This document shows, piece by piece, positions 33,027 to 41,986 of a stretch of DNA of 64,000 bases. Location of the stretch: assembly GCF_017676345.1 (NCBI RefSeq), contig NZ_JAFFZM010000002.1, forward strand, positions 310,001 to 374,000, read 5' to 3'. The stretch is from Streptomyces smyrnaeus. Lineage in GTDB: Bacteria > Actinomycetota > Actinomycetes > Streptomycetales > Streptomycetaceae. Under the pieces are notes generated by a model. The model ran no database searches. It was given only the letters and a program-made list of their open reading frames with translations, and was not told where the DNA came from. Numbering within the stretch: position 1 is the first letter of the stretch; each line of letters begins with the position of its first letter. A program made the translations under genes and the position numbers.

Positions 33027-34301
33027 GTGAGGATTCTGGTCATTGGCGGCGGTGCCCGCGAACACGCAATCTGTCGCTCGCTCTCCCTCGATCCCGAGGT
33101 CGGCGCCGTGCACTGTGCGCCCGGCAACGCCGGGACCGCCGAGGTGGCCACGCCGCACGCCGTGGACCCGCTCGACGGTGACGCGGTCGCCGCGCTCGCC
33201 GCCTCGGAGGAGGTCCGCGCCGACCTCGTCGTCATCGGCCCCGAGGCCCCGCTGGTGGCGGGCGTCGCCGACGCGGTCCGCGAACGCGGCATCCCCGTCT
33301 TCGGCCCGTCCGCCGAGGCGGCCATGCTGGAGGGTTCCAAGGCGTTCGCCAAGGAGATCATGGCGGGCGCCGGGGTGCCGACCGCGCGCAGCTATGTGTG
33401 CACCACCCCCGAGGAGGCCGACGCCGCGCTGGACGCCTTCGGCCCGCCCTACGTGGTCAAGGACGACGGCCTGGCCGCGGGCAAGGGCGTCGTGGTGACC
33501 GACGACATCGAGCAGGCGCGCGCCCACGCCCGCGCCTGTGGTGGCGCCGTCGTGATCGAGGAGTTCCTGGACGGCCCGGAGGTCTCCCTCTTCGCGGTGA
33601 CCGACGGCGAGACCGTCGTTCCCCTGCAGCCCGCACAGGACTTCAAGCGCGCGTACGACGCCGACGAGGGCCCCAACACCGGCGGTATGGGCGCCTATTC
33701 GCCGCTGCCGTGGGCGGACCCGAAGCTGGTGGACGAGATCACCACGACGGTCCTGGAGCCGACCGTGGCGGAGCTGCGTCGCCGCGGCACCCCGTTCTCC
33801 GGGCTGCTGTACGCGGGATTGGCCCTCACCTCGCGGGGTGTGCGGGTCATCGAGTTCAACGCCCGGTTCGGCGATCCGGAGACGCAGGCCGTCCTCGCGC
33901 GGCTGCGTTCGCCGCTGGGCGGGCTGCTGTACGCGGCGGCCACCGGGGCGCTCGCCGACTTCCCGGCGCTGCGCTGGAGCGACGGCGCGGCCGTCACCGT
34001 CGTGGTCGCGGCCGACGGTTATCCGGCGGGGCCTCGTACGGGTGATGTCATCGAGGGCCTGGCCGAGATCGAACAGGAGGACGGCCCTCAGGTGTACGTC
34101 CTGCACGCCGGAACCAGGGCGGACGAGGACGGCACGGTGCGCAGCGCGGGTGGCCGCGTCCTGTCGGTCACCGCGACCGGAGCGGACCTCGCCGAAGCCC
34201 GCGAGCGGGCGTACGCGGCAGTCGGCCGGGTGCGGCTGGCCGGCTCGCACCACCGCACGGACATCGCCCGGCGGGCCGCGGCGCAGGCCGCCGAGGGCTG
34301 A
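33027..34301 (+). CDS. purD: Phosphoribosylamine-glycine ligase
   Basis: A 424-residue ATP-grasp enzyme that ligates glycine to phosphoribosylamine, step two of purine synthesis. '[17 protein letters not shown]' opens the protein; '[17 protein letters not shown]', '[17 protein letters not shown]', '[14 protein letters not shown]' and '[12 protein letters not shown]' mark the ATP-grasp domains in order, and '[28 protein letters not shown]' the C-terminal domain. GTG 33027 gives the standard start. Single gene before a 347-base gap. Confidence 0.96.
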   Translation: MRILVIGGGAREHAICRSLSLDPEVGAVHCAPGNAGTAEVATPHAVDPLDGDAVAALAASEEVRADLVVIGPEAPLVAGVADAVRERGIPVFGPSAEAAMLEGSKAFAKEIMAGAGVPTARSYVCTTPEEADAALDAFGPPYVVKDDGLAAGKGVVVTDDIEQARAHARACGGAVVIEEFLDGPEVSLFAVTDGETVVPLQPAQDFKRAYDADEGPNTGGMGAYSPLPWADPKLVDEITTTVLEPTVAELRRRGTPFSGLLYAGLALTSRGVRVIEFNARFGDPETQAVLARLRSPLGGLLYAAATGALADFPALRWSDGAAVTVVVAADGYPAGPRTGDVIEGLAEIEQEDGPQVYVLHAGTRADEDGTVRSAGGRVLSVTATGADLAEARERAYAAVGRVRLAGSHHRTDIARRAAAQAAEG

Positions 34302-34648
34302 CCCGGCAGCGGTGCCGGAGCCGGTTCCGCCGACCGCGACCCATATACCTCCGGTCCTGCCCGGGCAAGAGCTCTCCCCAAAGCCATTCCATCGAGTGAC
34401 GACGCCCGCTTACGGCTGACGCCTGCCAGCGCCCCAACTATGGTTCCGGACAAGCGTGGTGGCGCCGCCGTCAGGCGTGCCCCGAGCGGTGTGCGGACGG
34501 CGTACGGGCTGCTCGCGCGCGGTGCCACCGACTGCCGGTGGACCGTCCGTCGTCCGGCGCAGCGCGCGTTGCGGTGTCGGAGCACGGTGACACAGTGGGT
34601 GGAAGCCGGAGAGCCCGGCTGCAAGCCTGGAAGGTGCGGGGGTGAGAC
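34302..34648. other. Gap between purD and the M48-like gene
   Basis: A 347-base stretch. No convincing ORF with ribosome site, no clear hairpin with T-run, and no palindrome longer than six bases were noticed. It probably carries the promoter of the next gene. Confidence 0.5.
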
Positions 34649-36661
34649 GTGAGCGGTCCCGGTGGTCCAGTCCTCGGCCGGCGGACGGTGGCGCGCTCCG
34701 CGCGCGCCCATGCCCTGGCCGTGCTCCGGGTGCGCAGCACGGCGCTCGCCGTGGCCCTGCTCCCGGCCGCCGCCGCGGTGATCCTGTGGGTGGGGCGTAC
34801 GACGGGGCAGTTCGGCCCCGGCCCCGGCTGGGAGACGGCGCGCTGGTCGGTCACCGGGCTCGCCGTGGTCGCGCTGGCCTGCGCCGCGGTCGCCGGTCTC
34901 GTCATCGCCCGGGGCCGCCCGGCCGTCTCGCCGACGGTCCCCGTCGACGAGCGCGCGGCCCCCGATCTGCACGCTCTGGTCCGCGACCTCGCCGACCGCC
35001 TGGAGGTCCCGGCCCCGTCCGCCATCGCGCTCACCCCCGACTGCGACAGCTGGCTGGAGGACCGTACGCACTCCGGCACCGCCACGGGCGAGGGCTCGGC
35101 CAGGGGTGGGGGCGGGCAGCGCGGCACGGCTCCCGTCCTGGTCATCGGGTCGCCGTTCCTGTGGTGGATGCGCGTCGCCGAACTGCGGGCCCTGCTCGCC
35201 CCCGTCGTCGCGGGCACCGGCCCCTCGGCACATCCCGACATAGCTGCCGCGCGTCGTTTCGTACGCGGTCTGGACGCGGCGGTCGCCAACGCCGAGCGCC
35301 CCATGGAGCGGCCGGACGCGTTCGGCCACGCCTCGGCCCAGGGCCCGGGGCCGCCCGGAGCGCCGGAACCTGCCGAGCAGTCCGGGCCGCACGGCACGGC
35401 CGCCCCCTCCGGTCCCCGCCCGCCCTCCGGGCCGCTCGGGCGCGCGGCGCGCGGTGGCGCGGCCGTGCTGCGCCGGGTGGTGCACCGTCTGGTGGGGCCG
35501 GTCGCCCGGCTGATGCTCCGCGCCGCCGGTCCGCACGCCGCCGCCATGGAGCAGGGCGTCGCCGCTGCCGCAGCCGACCGCGCCCAGGCCGTCGACCACG
35601 GGCTGCGGGCCGCGGCTCAGGAACAGGTCGGCCTCGCCTACGCCGGGTGGGACCGGCTGCTGACCCGGGTGGCGCTGCCCGCCTGGCGGCTCGGGCTGTG
35701 GCCCACCCGGCTGGACGCGGGGGTGGTCTGCGCGCTGACCGAGCTGTCCCGCCGCGACCGGCTCGCCGAGGGCTTCACCTCGCGGCTCGGCGAGCGCCCC
35801 GCCTGCGACCTGCTCAAGGAGCCGGGCAACGTGGACGGTGCCGTCTCGCTGCTCGCCGCCCGCCTCTTCCTGGGGCCGCGCCCACCGCTGCCCTCGGCTT
35901 CCGGACCGCACGAGGCGGCGCCGGAGTGGACCCCGGTGGAGTGGTCGGCGTATCCGGAGGAGGTCGTCGACCGCATCTGGCGTGCGGAGGCGGCCCGTCT
36001 CTTCGCCGCACTGGACACCACCGGTCCGGCGCAGCCGGCCGCCGCCCCCCGGCCCGCCGAGAGCGCGGCACCCCCGCTGGCCGTCGGCCGCCCCGCCCCG
36101 GCGACGACCGTCGGCACCGCACCGAGGACAGCCGAGGGGGACGGGCCGCTCTCCTCCCGGTACGGCAGATCCGCGCCCGACGACGGGACCGATCACGAAC
36201 TGCCGGGACCGACGTTGGCCCGGGTGCTGGACCGGTTCGCGTCGCCGGGCGGTGTCGATGCGTTGGCCGCGCGTATCAGTGCGGAGGTGGCGCGCGCGGA
36301 GGCGGCGAGCGCCCCCGGTGTCATCGGTGCGAGCCCCGGCGCGGGGTCCCTGCCGGGTGCGGGGGACACACACCTCGCGCCCCTCGCCCCCATGGGGCTG
36401 CCGCTCCAGCCGCCGCGCGGCGGCAAGGAGCTGCTGGCCGACCACGTCACGGCAGCGGTCTGCTGCGCCGCCGTCGACACCGCGGGAGCCACACCGGGTC
36501 TGGACTGGTTGGACGGCCCGGCGCTGTACGTCGACGGCGAGCGGAGCAACGAGCTGGGCGCCCTGGTGCTCGCACTCGTCGAGGACGGCGAGGCGGCCGG
36601 GCTGCGGGACTGGCTGGCATCGGTCGGCGTGCGACCGGAGAAGCCCGTTCGGCTCGTCTGA
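34649..36661 (+). CDS. Degenerate M48 protease-like membrane protein
   Basis: A 670-residue protein. Two N-terminal membrane helices (about residues 28-48 and 65-87) lead to a segment built like an M48 peptidase: 'DLHALVRDLADRLEVPAPSAIALTPD', 'PVLVIGSPFLWWMRVAELRALLAPVVAG'. In active M48 enzymes the last part reads ..ELRAVLAHELAH; here the HExxH zinc site is 'APVVAG', so the zinc motif is missing. The middle is Pro/Gly-rich; later helices ('QVGLAYAGWDRLLTRVALPAWRLG') resemble the M48 heat-shock-type body. Probably a non-catalytic membrane protein. GTG 34649 follows a GGTGCGGGGG stretch. Confidence 0.7.
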   Translation: MSGPGGPVLGRRTVARSARAHALAVLRVRSTALAVALLPAAAAVILWVGRTTGQFGPGPGWETARWSVTGLAVVALACAAVAGLVIARGRPAVSPTVPVDERAAPDLHALVRDLADRLEVPAPSAIALTPDCDSWLEDRTHSGTATGEGSARGGGGQRGTAPVLVIGSPFLWWMRVAELRALLAPVVAGTGPSAHPDIAAARRFVRGLDAAVANAERPMERPDAFGHASAQGPGPPGAPEPAEQSGPHGTAAPSGPRPPSGPLGRAARGGAAVLRRVVHRLVGPVARLMLRAAGPHAAAMEQGVAAAAADRAQAVDHGLRAAAQEQVGLAYAGWDRLLTRVALPAWRLGLWPTRLDAGVVCALTELSRRDRLAEGFTSRLGERPACDLLKEPGNVDGAVSLLAARLFLGPRPPLPSASGPHEAAPEWTPVEWSAYPEEVVDRIWRAEAARLFAALDTTGPAQPAAAPRPAESAAPPLAVGRPAPATTVGTAPRTAEGDGPLSSRYGRSAPDDGTDHELPGPTLARVLDRFASPGGVDALAARISAEVARAEAASAPGVIGASPGAGSLPGAGDTHLAPLAPMGLPLQPPRGGKELLADHVTAAVCCAAVDTAGATPGLDWLDGPALYVDGERSNELGALVLALVEDGEAAGLRDWLASVGVRPEKPVRLV

Positions 36662-36687
36662 AGATCATCTCCAGCCATTTAGCGACG

Positions 36688-36705
36688 AAGGGTGACCACA
36701 CCCTT
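36688..36705. promoter_or_regulatory. Inverted repeat upstream of the DMFase-like gene
   Basis: AAGGGTG (36688-36694) and CACCCTT (36699-36705) flank ACCA, about 88 bases before the gene start. Operator or short hairpin; regulator unknown. Confidence 0.3.
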
Positions 36706-36792
36706 GCGTAATGTGATGTGCTGTCTGCCGTCACACCCGCGGCACAGCGGCAGCACCGTGGAACGGAGCGAGGGTGCCGGGGAGGGAGCAGC

Positions 36793-38424
36793 ATGGGAAC
36801 AGAGCGGACCGGGCAGCCCGTACGTGCGGCCGAGCGGACCGAGCAGCCCGCAGCGAACGAACAGCCCGCACCTCTCGTGGGCGGGGACGAGCCGATCCGG
36901 CGATGGGAGTCGGGCGCGCTGGCCCACGCCGTGACCGATCCCTTCGGTCAGGGCCCGCTGCCCTGGCTGCGGGTGAGTGAGAACTACTTCGAGAACGGCC
37001 GCCTCGTGCCCTGGTACGTGGACTGCGTCGACCAGGCACCGGGCCAGACCTCGTGCACGCCCGAACTGGTCCGCGAGCTGGCGGGCGGCGGCCAGACCGT
37101 CCCCAGGCCGCGCAGCCGCGGCCTGTCCGGCAACGCCCCGCCCACCGCGGACGACGTGCGCTGCCAGATCAAGGGCTTCGCCTCCGTGGCGGGCGGCACC
37201 CCGCCCGGCGAGTCCATCGACTTCCGGATCACCGTCAATCCGCCGCAGCCCTTCAGCGTCGACGTCTACCGCATCGGCCACTACGGCGGCGCGGGCGCCA
37301 CCAAGATCACCACCAGCCCGCGGCTGTCCGGCATCATGCAGCCCGCGCCGCTCACCGCCGAGCGCACCGTCTCCTGCCACCACTGGTGGCTCTCCTGGCG
37401 GCTCCAGATCCCCGACTACTGGTCGACCGGCGCCTATGTCGCCGTCATGACCACCGCCGACGGGCACCGCTCGCACATCCCCTTCACCGTTCGCGACCGG
37501 GACCCCGCCGATCTGCTGCTCGTCCTCCCCGACGTCACCTGGCAGGCCTACAACCTCTTCCCCGAGGACGGCCGCACCGGAGCCAGCCTCTACCACGCCT
37601 GGGACGACCAGGGGCGGCTGCTGGGCGAGAGCGAGGCGGCGATGACCGTCTCCTTCGACCGCCCCTTCGCGGGTTCGGGCCTCCCTCTGCACGTCGGCCA
37701 CGCCTACGACTTCATCCGCTGGGCCGAGCGGTACGGCTACGACCTGGCCTACGCCGACACCCGCGATCTGCACGCCGGACACATCGACCCCACGCGCTAC
37801 CGGGGACTGGTCTTCCCCGGTCACGACGAATACTGGTCCGTGCCCATGCGCCGGGCGGTCGCGCGCGCCCGCGACGCGGGCACCGCGCTGGTCTTCCTGT
37901 CCGCCAACACCATGTACTGGCAGGTCGAACTCGACGCGCTGCCCTCCGGCGCCCCCGACCGGTTGCTGACCTGCCGAAAACGGCGCGGGCCCGGGCGCCC
38001 CGCCCTCTGGCGCGAACAGGGCGAGCCCGAGCAGGGGCTGCTGGGCATCCAGTACGTCGGCCAGGTCGCCGAGCCCTATCCGCTGATCGTCCGCAACGCC
38101 GAGCACTGGCTGTGGGAGGCCACCGGCGCCTACGAGGGCGACGAACTGCCCGGCCTCGTCGCCGGCGAGGCCGACCGCTACTTCCCCCGCACCGCGCTCC
38201 CCGAGCACACCTGGCGGATCCTGCTGGCGCACTCGCCCTACCGCGACCGCGGCGGCGCCCTGCGCCACCAGGAGACCTCCCTGTACCGCGCCACCTCCGG
38301 CGCCCTGGTCTTCTCCTCCGGCACCTTCGCCTGGTCCCCCGCCCTGGACCGCCCCGGCTACATCGACTCCCGTATCCAGCGCGCCACCAGCAATCTGCTG
38401 GACCGCATCTGCAAACGGGACTGA
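36793..38424 (+). CDS. N,N-dimethylformamidase beta subunit-like protein
   Basis: A 543-residue protein matching the N,N-dimethylformamidase large-subunit-like domain found widely in actinobacteria: 'SIDFRITVNPPQPFSVDVYRIGHYGGAGATKI', 'TGAYVAVMTTADGHRSHIPFTVRD', 'LLVLPDVTWQAYNLF', 'LVFPGHDEYWSVPMRRAV'. The enzyme's iron is bound by tyrosines and glutamate; 'GHDEYW' supplies one such pair. No gene for a DMFase small subunit was seen, so true DMF hydrolysis is doubtful; amide hydrolysis or a carbohydrate-binding role is possible. ATG follows GGAGGGAGC. Confidence 0.75.
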   Translation: MGTERTGQPVRAAERTEQPAANEQPAPLVGGDEPIRRWESGALAHAVTDPFGQGPLPWLRVSENYFENGRLVPWYVDCVDQAPGQTSCTPELVRELAGGGQTVPRPRSRGLSGNAPPTADDVRCQIKGFASVAGGTPPGESIDFRITVNPPQPFSVDVYRIGHYGGAGATKITTSPRLSGIMQPAPLTAERTVSCHHWWLSWRLQIPDYWSTGAYVAVMTTADGHRSHIPFTVRDRDPADLLLVLPDVTWQAYNLFPEDGRTGASLYHAWDDQGRLLGESEAAMTVSFDRPFAGSGLPLHVGHAYDFIRWAERYGYDLAYADTRDLHAGHIDPTRYRGLVFPGHDEYWSVPMRRAVARARDAGTALVFLSANTMYWQVELDALPSGAPDRLLTCRKRRGPGRPALWREQGEPEQGLLGIQYVGQVAEPYPLIVRNAEHWLWEATGAYEGDELPGLVAGEADRYFPRTALPEHTWRILLAHSPYRDRGGALRHQETSLYRATSGALVFSSGTFAWSPALDRPGYIDSRIQRATSNLLDRICKRD

Positions 38425-38612
38425 GCCCGCGCGGGCAGCGCCGCCGTCGGCACGGGTCCGGCCGCTGACGCGTGGTGGCCGCTGCGGGCGGGTGGGTGAA
38501 TCGTCATGGTGAGAAGCCCCCACGGTGGGCACCGCTGACCACCTCCCTCAACTGACAAGGAAGAATCGGGGCACCCGCCGAGGTAAGTCGGCTGCCCCAG
38601 GGAGGAAAGAAC

Positions 38613-39545
38613 GTGACGGGATTCGTCGAAAAGCCCGAGCCCGCCCAGGTCCCGGGCCTGGTGCACCTGCACACGGGCAAGGTGCGCGACCTCTACCGGA
38701 ACCAGGACGGCGATCTGGTGATGGTCGCCAGCGACCGGCTGTCCGCGTTCGACTGGGTCCTGCCGACCGAGATCCCGGACAAGGGCCGCATCCTCACGCG
38801 GCTGTCCCTGTGGTGGTTCGAGCAGCTCGCGGACATGCTGCCTCACCATGTGATCAGCACGGACGTTCCCGCGGGTGCCCCCGCCGACTGGGAGGGCCGC
38901 ACGACCGTCTGCCGCTCCCTGCGCATGGTGCCCGTCGAGTGCGTGGCCCGCGGCTATCTCGCCGGGTCCGGGCTGGCCGAGTACCAGGAGTCCCAGACGG
39001 TGTGCGGGCTCGCCCTCCCCGACGGCCTGGAGAACGGCTCGGAGCTGCCTGGCTCGATCTTCACCCCCGCCACCAAGGCGGACGTGGGCGAGCACGACGA
39101 GAACGTCGCCTACGAGGAGGTCGCCCGCCGGGTCGGCCCGGAGACCGCCGCGGCACTGCGCCAGTCCACCCTCGCCGCGTACGACCGCGCCCGCGACATC
39201 GCCCGGGAGCGGGGCATCATCCTGGCGGACACCAAGTTCGAGTTCGGCTGGGACGACACCGGCACCGGTGACGGCACGGGCGACGGCGAGCCGGTGCTCA
39301 CCCTCGCCGACGAGGTGCTCACCCCCGACTCCTCCCGTTTCTGGCCCGCCGACCAGTGGCAGCCGGGCCGCTCCCAGCCCTCGTTCGACAAGCAGTACGT
39401 CCGCGACTGGCTGGTCTCCCCGGAATCGGGCTGGGACCGCACCTCCGAGCAGCCGCCGCCCGCGCTTCCCGACGAGGTCGTGGAGGCCACCCGCGCCCGC
39501 TACATCGAGGCGTACGAACGCCTCACCGGCGTCCCCTGGAGCTGA
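38613..39545 (+). CDS. purC: SAICAR synthetase
   Basis: A 310-residue enzyme that adds aspartate to CAIR in purine synthesis. 'HTGKVRDLYRN', 'VMVASDRLSAFDWVLPTEIPDKG', 'PVECVARGYLAGSGLAEYQ', 'TPATKADVGEHDENVAYEE', 'LADTKFEFGWD' and 'LTPDSSRFWPADQW' identify the plant/actinobacterial-type PurC. A Gly/Thr-Asp insert near residue 214 is unusual but small. GTG 38613 follows AGGGAGGAAAG. Confidence 0.95.
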   Translation: MTGFVEKPEPAQVPGLVHLHTGKVRDLYRNQDGDLVMVASDRLSAFDWVLPTEIPDKGRILTRLSLWWFEQLADMLPHHVISTDVPAGAPADWEGRTTVCRSLRMVPVECVARGYLAGSGLAEYQESQTVCGLALPDGLENGSELPGSIFTPATKADVGEHDENVAYEEVARRVGPETAAALRQSTLAAYDRARDIARERGIILADTKFEFGWDDTGTGDGTGDGEPVLTLADEVLTPDSSRFWPADQWQPGRSQPSFDKQYVRDWLVSPESGWDRTSEQPPPALPDEVVEATRARYIEAYERLTGVPWS

Positions 39546-39600
39546 CGCCGCGCAGCCGACAGCCTTCAGCCGCAGCAGCGCGCGGCAGGGCACCCGGCAG

Positions 39601-39650
39601 ACAGCACGACAGCGGCCCCGGTCGCAGGACCGGGGCCGCTGTCGTGCTGT
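39601..39650. terminator. Perfect 23-bp stem between purC and tRNA-Gly
   Basis: Bases 39601-39623 pair exactly with 39628-39650 around a GCAG loop. It stands between purC and the convergent tRNA gene and can serve both transcripts. Among the longest perfect stems in the window. Confidence 0.85.
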
Positions 39651-39663
39651 GCTGTGCATCCCG

Positions 39664-39736
39664 AGCGGACGACGAGGCTCGAACTCGCGACCTCAACCTT
39701 GGCAAGGTTGCGCTCTACCAACTGAGCTACGTCCGC
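39664..39736 (-). tRNA. tRNA-Gly(GCC), first copy
   Basis: A 73-nt canonical tRNA: acceptor GCGGACG/CGTCCGC, D-loop AGTTGGTA with G18G19, anticodon loop TTGCCAA (GCC), T-loop TTCGAGC with a paired CGAG stem, and discriminator U73. CCA is not encoded. Reads codons GGC and GGU. An identical gene lies at 47282-47354. Confidence 0.98.
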
Positions 39737-39826
39737 ACATCCCACGCCCGACCCGAGCGGGCCGCCGTGGTGCGCGGCCCAGTATAGCCGGACCTCACCC
39801 GGGTCCGGGACCGTGCCGGGGGCTGC

Positions 39827-40465
39827 TCAGATCCAGCCGCGCTCGCGGGCCATCCGGGCCGCCGCGTGGCGGTTCTCGGCCCCCAGCTTGGCGGCGGCGG
39901 CCGAGAGGTAGTTGCGGACGGTGCCCTGGGTCAGCGACGCCTGCTCGGCGATCTCCGCGATCGGCGCCCCGTCCGCGGCCAGCTCCAGCAGCTCCGCCTC
40001 GCGGGCGGACAGCGGCGAGTCGCCCGCGCTGATGGCGTCGGCGGCCAGCTCCGGGTCCACATAGCGGCTGCCCCGGTGGACGGTGCGGATGATCTCCGCG
40101 AGCTGCTCGGCGGACGCCGTCTTGGGCACGAAGCCCCGGACCCCCGCCGCCAGCGCCCGCTTGAGATGGCCGGGCCTGCCGTGACTGGTGACGATCATCG
40201 TCCGGCAGGTGGGCAGGGAGTCCCGCAGCGCGACGGCCACCCGTACCCCGTCGGCGCCCGGCATCTGGAGGTCGAGTACGGCCACGTCCGGCCGGTGCGC
40301 CCGCGCCATGGCCAGCGCCTCGGGCCCGGAGGCCGCCTCGGCGACGATGCTCAGATCGTCCTCCAGCGCCAGCAGGGCGGCCAGCGCGCCCCGGATCAGA
40401 TGCTCGTCGTCCGCCAGCAGCACCCGGATGGCCGCCGGGTGCTGTCCCGTTCCCTGGTCACTCAA
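39827..40465 (-). CDS. NarL/LuxR-type response regulator
   Basis: A 212-residue two-component response regulator: receiver domain 'RVLLADDEHLIRGAL' with acidic pocket, phosphoacceptor aspartate in 'VAVLDLQMPGADG', 'FVPKTASAEQ' with the conserved lysine, and a C-terminal LuxR helix-turn-helix 'LSAREAELLELAADGAPIAEIAEQASLTQGTVRNYLSAA'. It overlaps the upstream histidine kinase gene by eight bases. The ABC exporter next to the pair is the likely target, as in DesKR/LiaRS-like systems. Confidence 0.93.
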   Translation of the reverse strand: MSDQGTGQHPAAIRVLLADDEHLIRGALAALLALEDDLSIVAEAASGPEALAMARAHRPDVAVLDLQMPGADGVRVAVALRDSLPTCRTMIVTSHGRPGHLKRALAAGVRGFVPKTASAEQLAEIIRTVHRGSRYVDPELAADAISAGDSPLSAREAELLELAADGAPIAEIAEQASLTQGTVRNYLSAAAAKLGAENRHAAARMARERGWI

Positions 40466-41843
40466 GGCCCTCTCCCCTCACCGAACCCGCCGTCTCACCG
40501 ACGTCGGCGTGGGCGCGGGCGTGGGCGTCGGTGTCTGTGTCCGTGTCGGTCTCGGTGTCTGCGTCTGTGTCGGCGAGCACACCCGCATCCGGTTCCCCCA
40601 CCGGTGGCACCGCCCGGTGGCCACGGGAGAGCGGAACCTCGGCCCGCAGCCGGAAGAGCCGCGCGGCCTCGTCCCGTTCGGCGGTCAGGGCGCCGTCCAG
40701 GGCCGCCAGCCGCTCGCTCAGACCGGTGAGGCCGGAGCCACCGGGGGTGGGCTCGGGCCGCAGACCGTCGTTCTCCATGATCAGCACGGCGGTGTCGGCC
40801 GCACCGGCCATGAGGCGGATCGCACAGTGGCTCGCCTCCGCGTGCCGCAGCACGTTGGTGGCGCCCTCCCTGACGACCCAGCCCAGCGCCGACTGCGCCC
40901 CGGGCGACAGTTCGAGCTCGGCGGACTCGATACGGCAGTCGACCCCGGCGGCCCGCAGCACCGCGCGGGCCCCGGCGAGTTCGGTCTCCAGGCCGGTCTC
41001 GCGGTATCCGCGGACGACGGCGCGCACCTCGCTCTGCGACTGGCGCGCCAGCCGCTGGACCTCCTCCATGTGCGCGAGAGCCGACTCCGAACCCCGCCGG
41101 GCCAGTTGGGTCGCCAGCTCGCTCTTGAGCGCGATCACCGACAGATTGCGGCCCATCACATCGTGCAGGTCCCGGCTGAAGCGCAGCCGCTCCTCCGCGA
41201 CGGCCAGCCGCGACTGGGCCTCCTTGGCCTCGTCGAGCTCCCGCATCACGGCCAGGTACCAGGCGGAGCAGCGCGGCGAGAAGATCCCGACCAGCCCGCC
41301 CAGGCCCAGTACGAACAAGGTGCCCAGCAGGGACGGCCACGCCATGCCCGCCGCCGCGAAGAGGCAGCAGACGAAGAGGCAGCCGCCGGCCGTCACGGCC
41401 GCCGACCGGCGCCGCGATACGACCAGCCCGTACACCCCCGTCACGCTCGGGACGCCGGCGAACAGCGCCATCGCCGGCTCGGCGGCGTCCCCCACCCAGT
41501 CGCGGGCGACCAGCACCGTGACCACCGCCGTGGTGAGGGCGAACGTCACCGTGGCGGCGGCCAGCAGGCGGCGCGGGGCCTCGCCGAGCCCCAGATAGAA
41601 GTCGATCCCGCGCGGCAGACCGCGCACCCCCAGCACGCACTGGACGACGGCCAGCACGACGACGACGCCGCTCAGCGTCTTCGCCGACTGCTGGTCGTCC
41701 ACCTGGACCAGGAACTGCGGCATCCCGCCGACGAAGTAGATCCACGGCGTGAGCAGCAGCATCCAGCGCGTCGAGACCTCGACCTGCTCCAGCTTGCTGC
41801 GCTGCTGCCACTTCCGCTGCTTGTGCCGACCCCAGCGGATCAT
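40458..41843 (-). CDS. Sensor histidine kinase (HisKA_3 type)
   Basis: A 461-residue membrane kinase with five or six N-terminal membrane helices (residues about 28-195), the dimerisation/phosphoacceptor motif 'LRFSRDLHDVMGRNLSVIALKSELA' with the phospho-histidine near residue 225, and a compact HATPase_c domain ('VREGATNVLRHAEA', 'ENDG', 'GSGLTGLSERLAAL'). Its C-terminus carries an odd acidic tail of alternating Asp and Thr then Ala-His repeats, about 35 residues, unlike usual kinases. Pairs with the response regulator and the ABC exporter beside it. Confidence 0.9.
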   Translation of the reverse strand: MIRWGRHKQRKWQQRSKLEQVEVSTRWMLLLTPWIYFVGGMPQFLVQVDDQQSAKTLSGVVVVLAVVQCVLGVRGLPRGIDFYLGLGEAPRRLLAAATVTFALTTAVVTVLVARDWVGDAAEPAMALFAGVPSVTGVYGLVVSRRRSAAVTAGGCLFVCCLFAAAGMAWPSLLGTLFVLGLGGLVGIFSPRCSAWYLAVMRELDEAKEAQSRLAVAEERLRFSRDLHDVMGRNLSVIALKSELATQLARRGSESALAHMEEVQRLARQSQSEVRAVVRGYRETGLETELAGARAVLRAAGVDCRIESAELELSPGAQSALGWVVREGATNVLRHAEASHCAIRLMAGAADTAVLIMENDGLRPEPTPGGSGLTGLSERLAALDGALTAERDEAARLFRLRAEVPLSRGHRAVPPVGEPDAGVLADTDADTETDTDTDTDAHARAHADVGETAGSVRGEGLE

Positions 41844-41910
41844 CGGCGACCGCCTCTCGTTCCTGTCCCACCTACGGCACACGGTATGCGGCCCCCGACC
41901 GGACCGACCC

Positions 41911-41986
41911 GACGGCCGGTCAGCGGCGGGGCTCCCACCGGAGACGGCCGCCCGGACGGCCGGTCAGCGGCGGGGCTCCCACCGGA
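41911..41986. repeat. 32-bp direct repeat spanning the permease gene end
   Basis: Two identical 32-base copies at 41911-41942 and 41955-41986 (44-base period), beginning GACGGCCGGTCAGC. The second copy contains the stop codon region of the ABC permease gene; the first lies in the gap toward the kinase gene. It looks like a local duplication of the gene end. Confidence 0.85.

Noticed and set aside
34088..36445. A 785-residue antisense ORF over purD and the M48-like gene
   Set aside because: Covers two genes on the other strand and has no recognisable domain.
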